Below are positions 61,449 to 62,268 of a stretch of 62,268 nt of DNA, one piece after another (position 1 is the stretch's first letter; every line of letters begins with the position of its first letter). The position numbers and the translations under genes are program-made. Source of the stretch: a virus; IMG/VR virus record IMGVR_UViG_3300012927_000093, positions 1 through 62,268 of that record, one strand, 5' to 3'. The notes under the pieces are model-generated. The model did no database searches. It saw only the letters and a program-made list of their open reading frames with translations, and was not told where the DNA came from.

Positions 61449-61484
61449 TTGTGACCTTGTCCCGGATCAGGTACACTTGGAAAC
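61449..61484 (+). promoter_or_regulatory. Leaderless promoter, copy 4 (variant)
   Basis: TTGTGA (61449-61454), 17 bases, TACACT (61472-61477), TGGAAAC, ATG at 61485. Same geometry as the three promoters at 36937, 37422 and 39547 although the bases differ. Confidence 0.6.
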
Positions 61485-61655
61485 ATGCAAGACCCCCTGA
61501 TGACCCTCCAGGAAGTCGCTGATTACCTCGGCATCAAGCCGGAGTCGGCTCGCAAGCTGCTGTACCGGCGCAAGCTGAAGCACGGTTACCTGCGATCTGA
61601 CGTCGTGGCCATCGAGCGCGCCAAGGGCCGACGTACCGATCTCGAAAAGGACTGA
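61485..61655 (+). CDS. Small helix-turn-helix protein
   Basis: 56 residues, ATG 61485: LMTLQEVADYLGIKPESARK, LLYRRKLKHGYLRSDVVAIE, an excisionase-type HTH. No ribosome site; expressed from the leaderless promoter. Probable regulator. Confidence 0.7.
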   Translation: MQDPLMTLQEVADYLGIKPESARKLLYRRKLKHGYLRSDVVAIERAKGRRTDLEKD

Positions 61656-61657
61656 CC

Positions 61658-61786
61658 ATGGACAACCCCGAGGACGAGGCCCGTTACGCCCGAGAGCGAG
61701 CACGATTCGCCCAGAAGTTCTGCCACCACGGCAAGAGCCTGCTCGAACAGTGCACCGCCTGCGAGGACGAGGAGGACAACCGATGA
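61658..61786 (+). CDS. 42-residue Cys-containing protein
   Basis: ATG 61658, MDNPEDEARYARERARFAQK then CHHGKSLLEQCTAC, a C-H-H-C-x-x-C metal site. Overlaps the next start by four bases. Unknown. Confidence 0.6.
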   Translation: MDNPEDEARYARERARFAQKFCHHGKSLLEQCTACEDEEDNR

Positions 61787-61905
61787 CCGCCTTCTGGATC
61801 GGCACCCTGACCGGCACGGCCGCAGGCGGGTTCATCGCCTGGCACCTGGCCATCATCTCCGTGCGAGCCGACCGGGCCCGCCGCGGCTGGAAGCGAAAGG
61901 TCTGA
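61783..61905 (+). CDS. 40-residue membrane micropeptide
   Basis: ATG 61783; one membrane helix (WIGTLTGTAAGGFIAWHLAI) and a basic tail (ADRARRGWKRKV). Overlap of four bases with the gene before. Unknown. Confidence 0.55.
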   Translation: MTAFWIGTLTGTAAGGFIAWHLAIISVRADRARRGWKRKV

Positions 61906-61906
61906 C

Positions 61907-62074
61907 ATGAAGATCCGCCCCGTAGAGCTGAAGACCCCGCCGGAGAAATGCGAACGCGGGTGCGGCCGTCTGGTGGCCGTGACCCGCCGGATCGACGACG
62001 GCGCCACCCGCCTGTCCACGGTCGACAAGGCCGGGAACGTGCAGCCGGGCCCTCACAATGCTATCCACCACTGA
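61907..62074 (+). CDS. 55-residue hypothetical protein
   Basis: ATG 61907, MKIRPVELKTPPEKCERGCG then beta (RLVAVTRRIDDGATRLSTVD). CxxxC pair suggests metal binding. Unknown. Confidence 0.55.
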   Translation: MKIRPVELKTPPEKCERGCGRLVAVTRRIDDGATRLSTVDKAGNVQPGPHNAIHH

Positions 62075-62084
62075 GGAGCGAGTC

Positions 62085-62216
62085 GTGATCGTGAGTGTGC
62101 GTGTCCTGACCACCTGCCCGCACGGCAACCCGGAAGACGTGGAGGCCACCGACGAGCATGGCCGAACCTCGGTGTCGCTGGCCGGGCACTGCCCCGACGA
62201 CTGCGAGAAGGACTAG
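62085..62216 (+). CDS. 43-residue hypothetical protein
   Basis: GTG 62085 with GAGGAG 7 bases upstream: MIVSVRVLTTCPHGNPEDVE, end AGHCPDDCEKD. Cys/His-containing. Unknown. Confidence 0.55.
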   Translation: MIVSVRVLTTCPHGNPEDVEATDEHGRTSVSLAGHCPDDCEKD

Positions 62217-62218
62217 CC

Positions 62219-62268
62219 ATGGACGACGTCGACCGCTGTCCCGACTGCGACTACCCGCTGACGGGCAA
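62219..62268 (+). CDS. Hypothetical zinc-type protein, truncated
   Basis: ATG 62219, MDDVDRCPDCDYPLTG, cut by the window edge. CPDC suggests a zinc ribbon. Confidence 0.5.
   Translation, partial: MDDVDRCPDCDYPLTG

Noticed and set aside
1-62268. CRISPR arrays and tRNA genes
   Set aside because: No regularly spaced repeats of 23-40 bases with unique spacers and no convincing cloverleaf were noticed by eye; tRNAscan-SE and a CRISPR finder were not available, so small ones could be missed.

Overview
The window looks like most of a temperate siphovirus (or integrated prophage) of a high-GC actinobacterium, plus the start of a second phage-like segment at the right edge. Support comes from high GC with GTG/TTG starts, dense 4-base start/stop overlaps, HK97-type head genes, a tape measure of 1651 residues, a DUF5047-type tail hub, an r1t-type holin domain, a DUF397 protein, an SSB-like protein ending in DEAPF, and a tyrosine integrase beside an Xre-type repressor. 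DUF397, and an arabinofuranosidase-like lectin domain on a spike protein, fit a filamentous or arabinogalactan-bearing host, but no host gene is visible, so the host is inferred only to phylum.

Layout. (1) 35771 down to 1, minus strand: late genes, in transcription order terS, a surface SGNH-esterase spike, terL, portal, prohead protease, major capsid, head-tail connectors, major tail protein, tail chaperones with a GGGAAAC -1 frameshift site, tape measure, minor tail/hub genes, a cluster of secreted or membrane proteins including a degenerate sortase, lysis genes (C39-like peptidase, lysin fused to a holin), then fibre and adhesin genes interrupted by two HNH genes. (2) 35812-40979, mostly plus strand: an island with small zinc-finger-like proteins, a RuvB-like ATPase, an HNH nuclease, Ku and a small DNA-binding candidate. 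Three genes here share an almost identical leaderless promoter. (3) 55414 down to 40976, minus strand: the early/replication operon with about 20 micro-genes, SSB-like protein, two PD-(D/E)XK nucleases, prim-pol/helicase, an iteron-like block, RuvC-like resolvase and small DNA-binding proteins. (4) 55512-58100: lysogeny switch with divergent promoters, excisionase-like gene, repressor, an unknown gene and integrase. (5) 58240-62268: beyond the integrase, an HTH gene and then a plus-strand operon with its own small and large terminase-like genes and micro-genes that run off the window.

How it fits together. Prim-pol/helicase, SSB-like protein, nucleases, RuvC and RuvB would replicate and process DNA; Ku could join or circularise ends using a host ligase; terS/terL package DNA into the HK97-type head; the tail hub and adhesins bind the host surface; the lysin-holin fusion and peptidase release progeny. 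The second terminase pair past the integrase suggests either a neighbouring prophage or satellite, or an unusual two-terminase phage; the window alone cannot decide.
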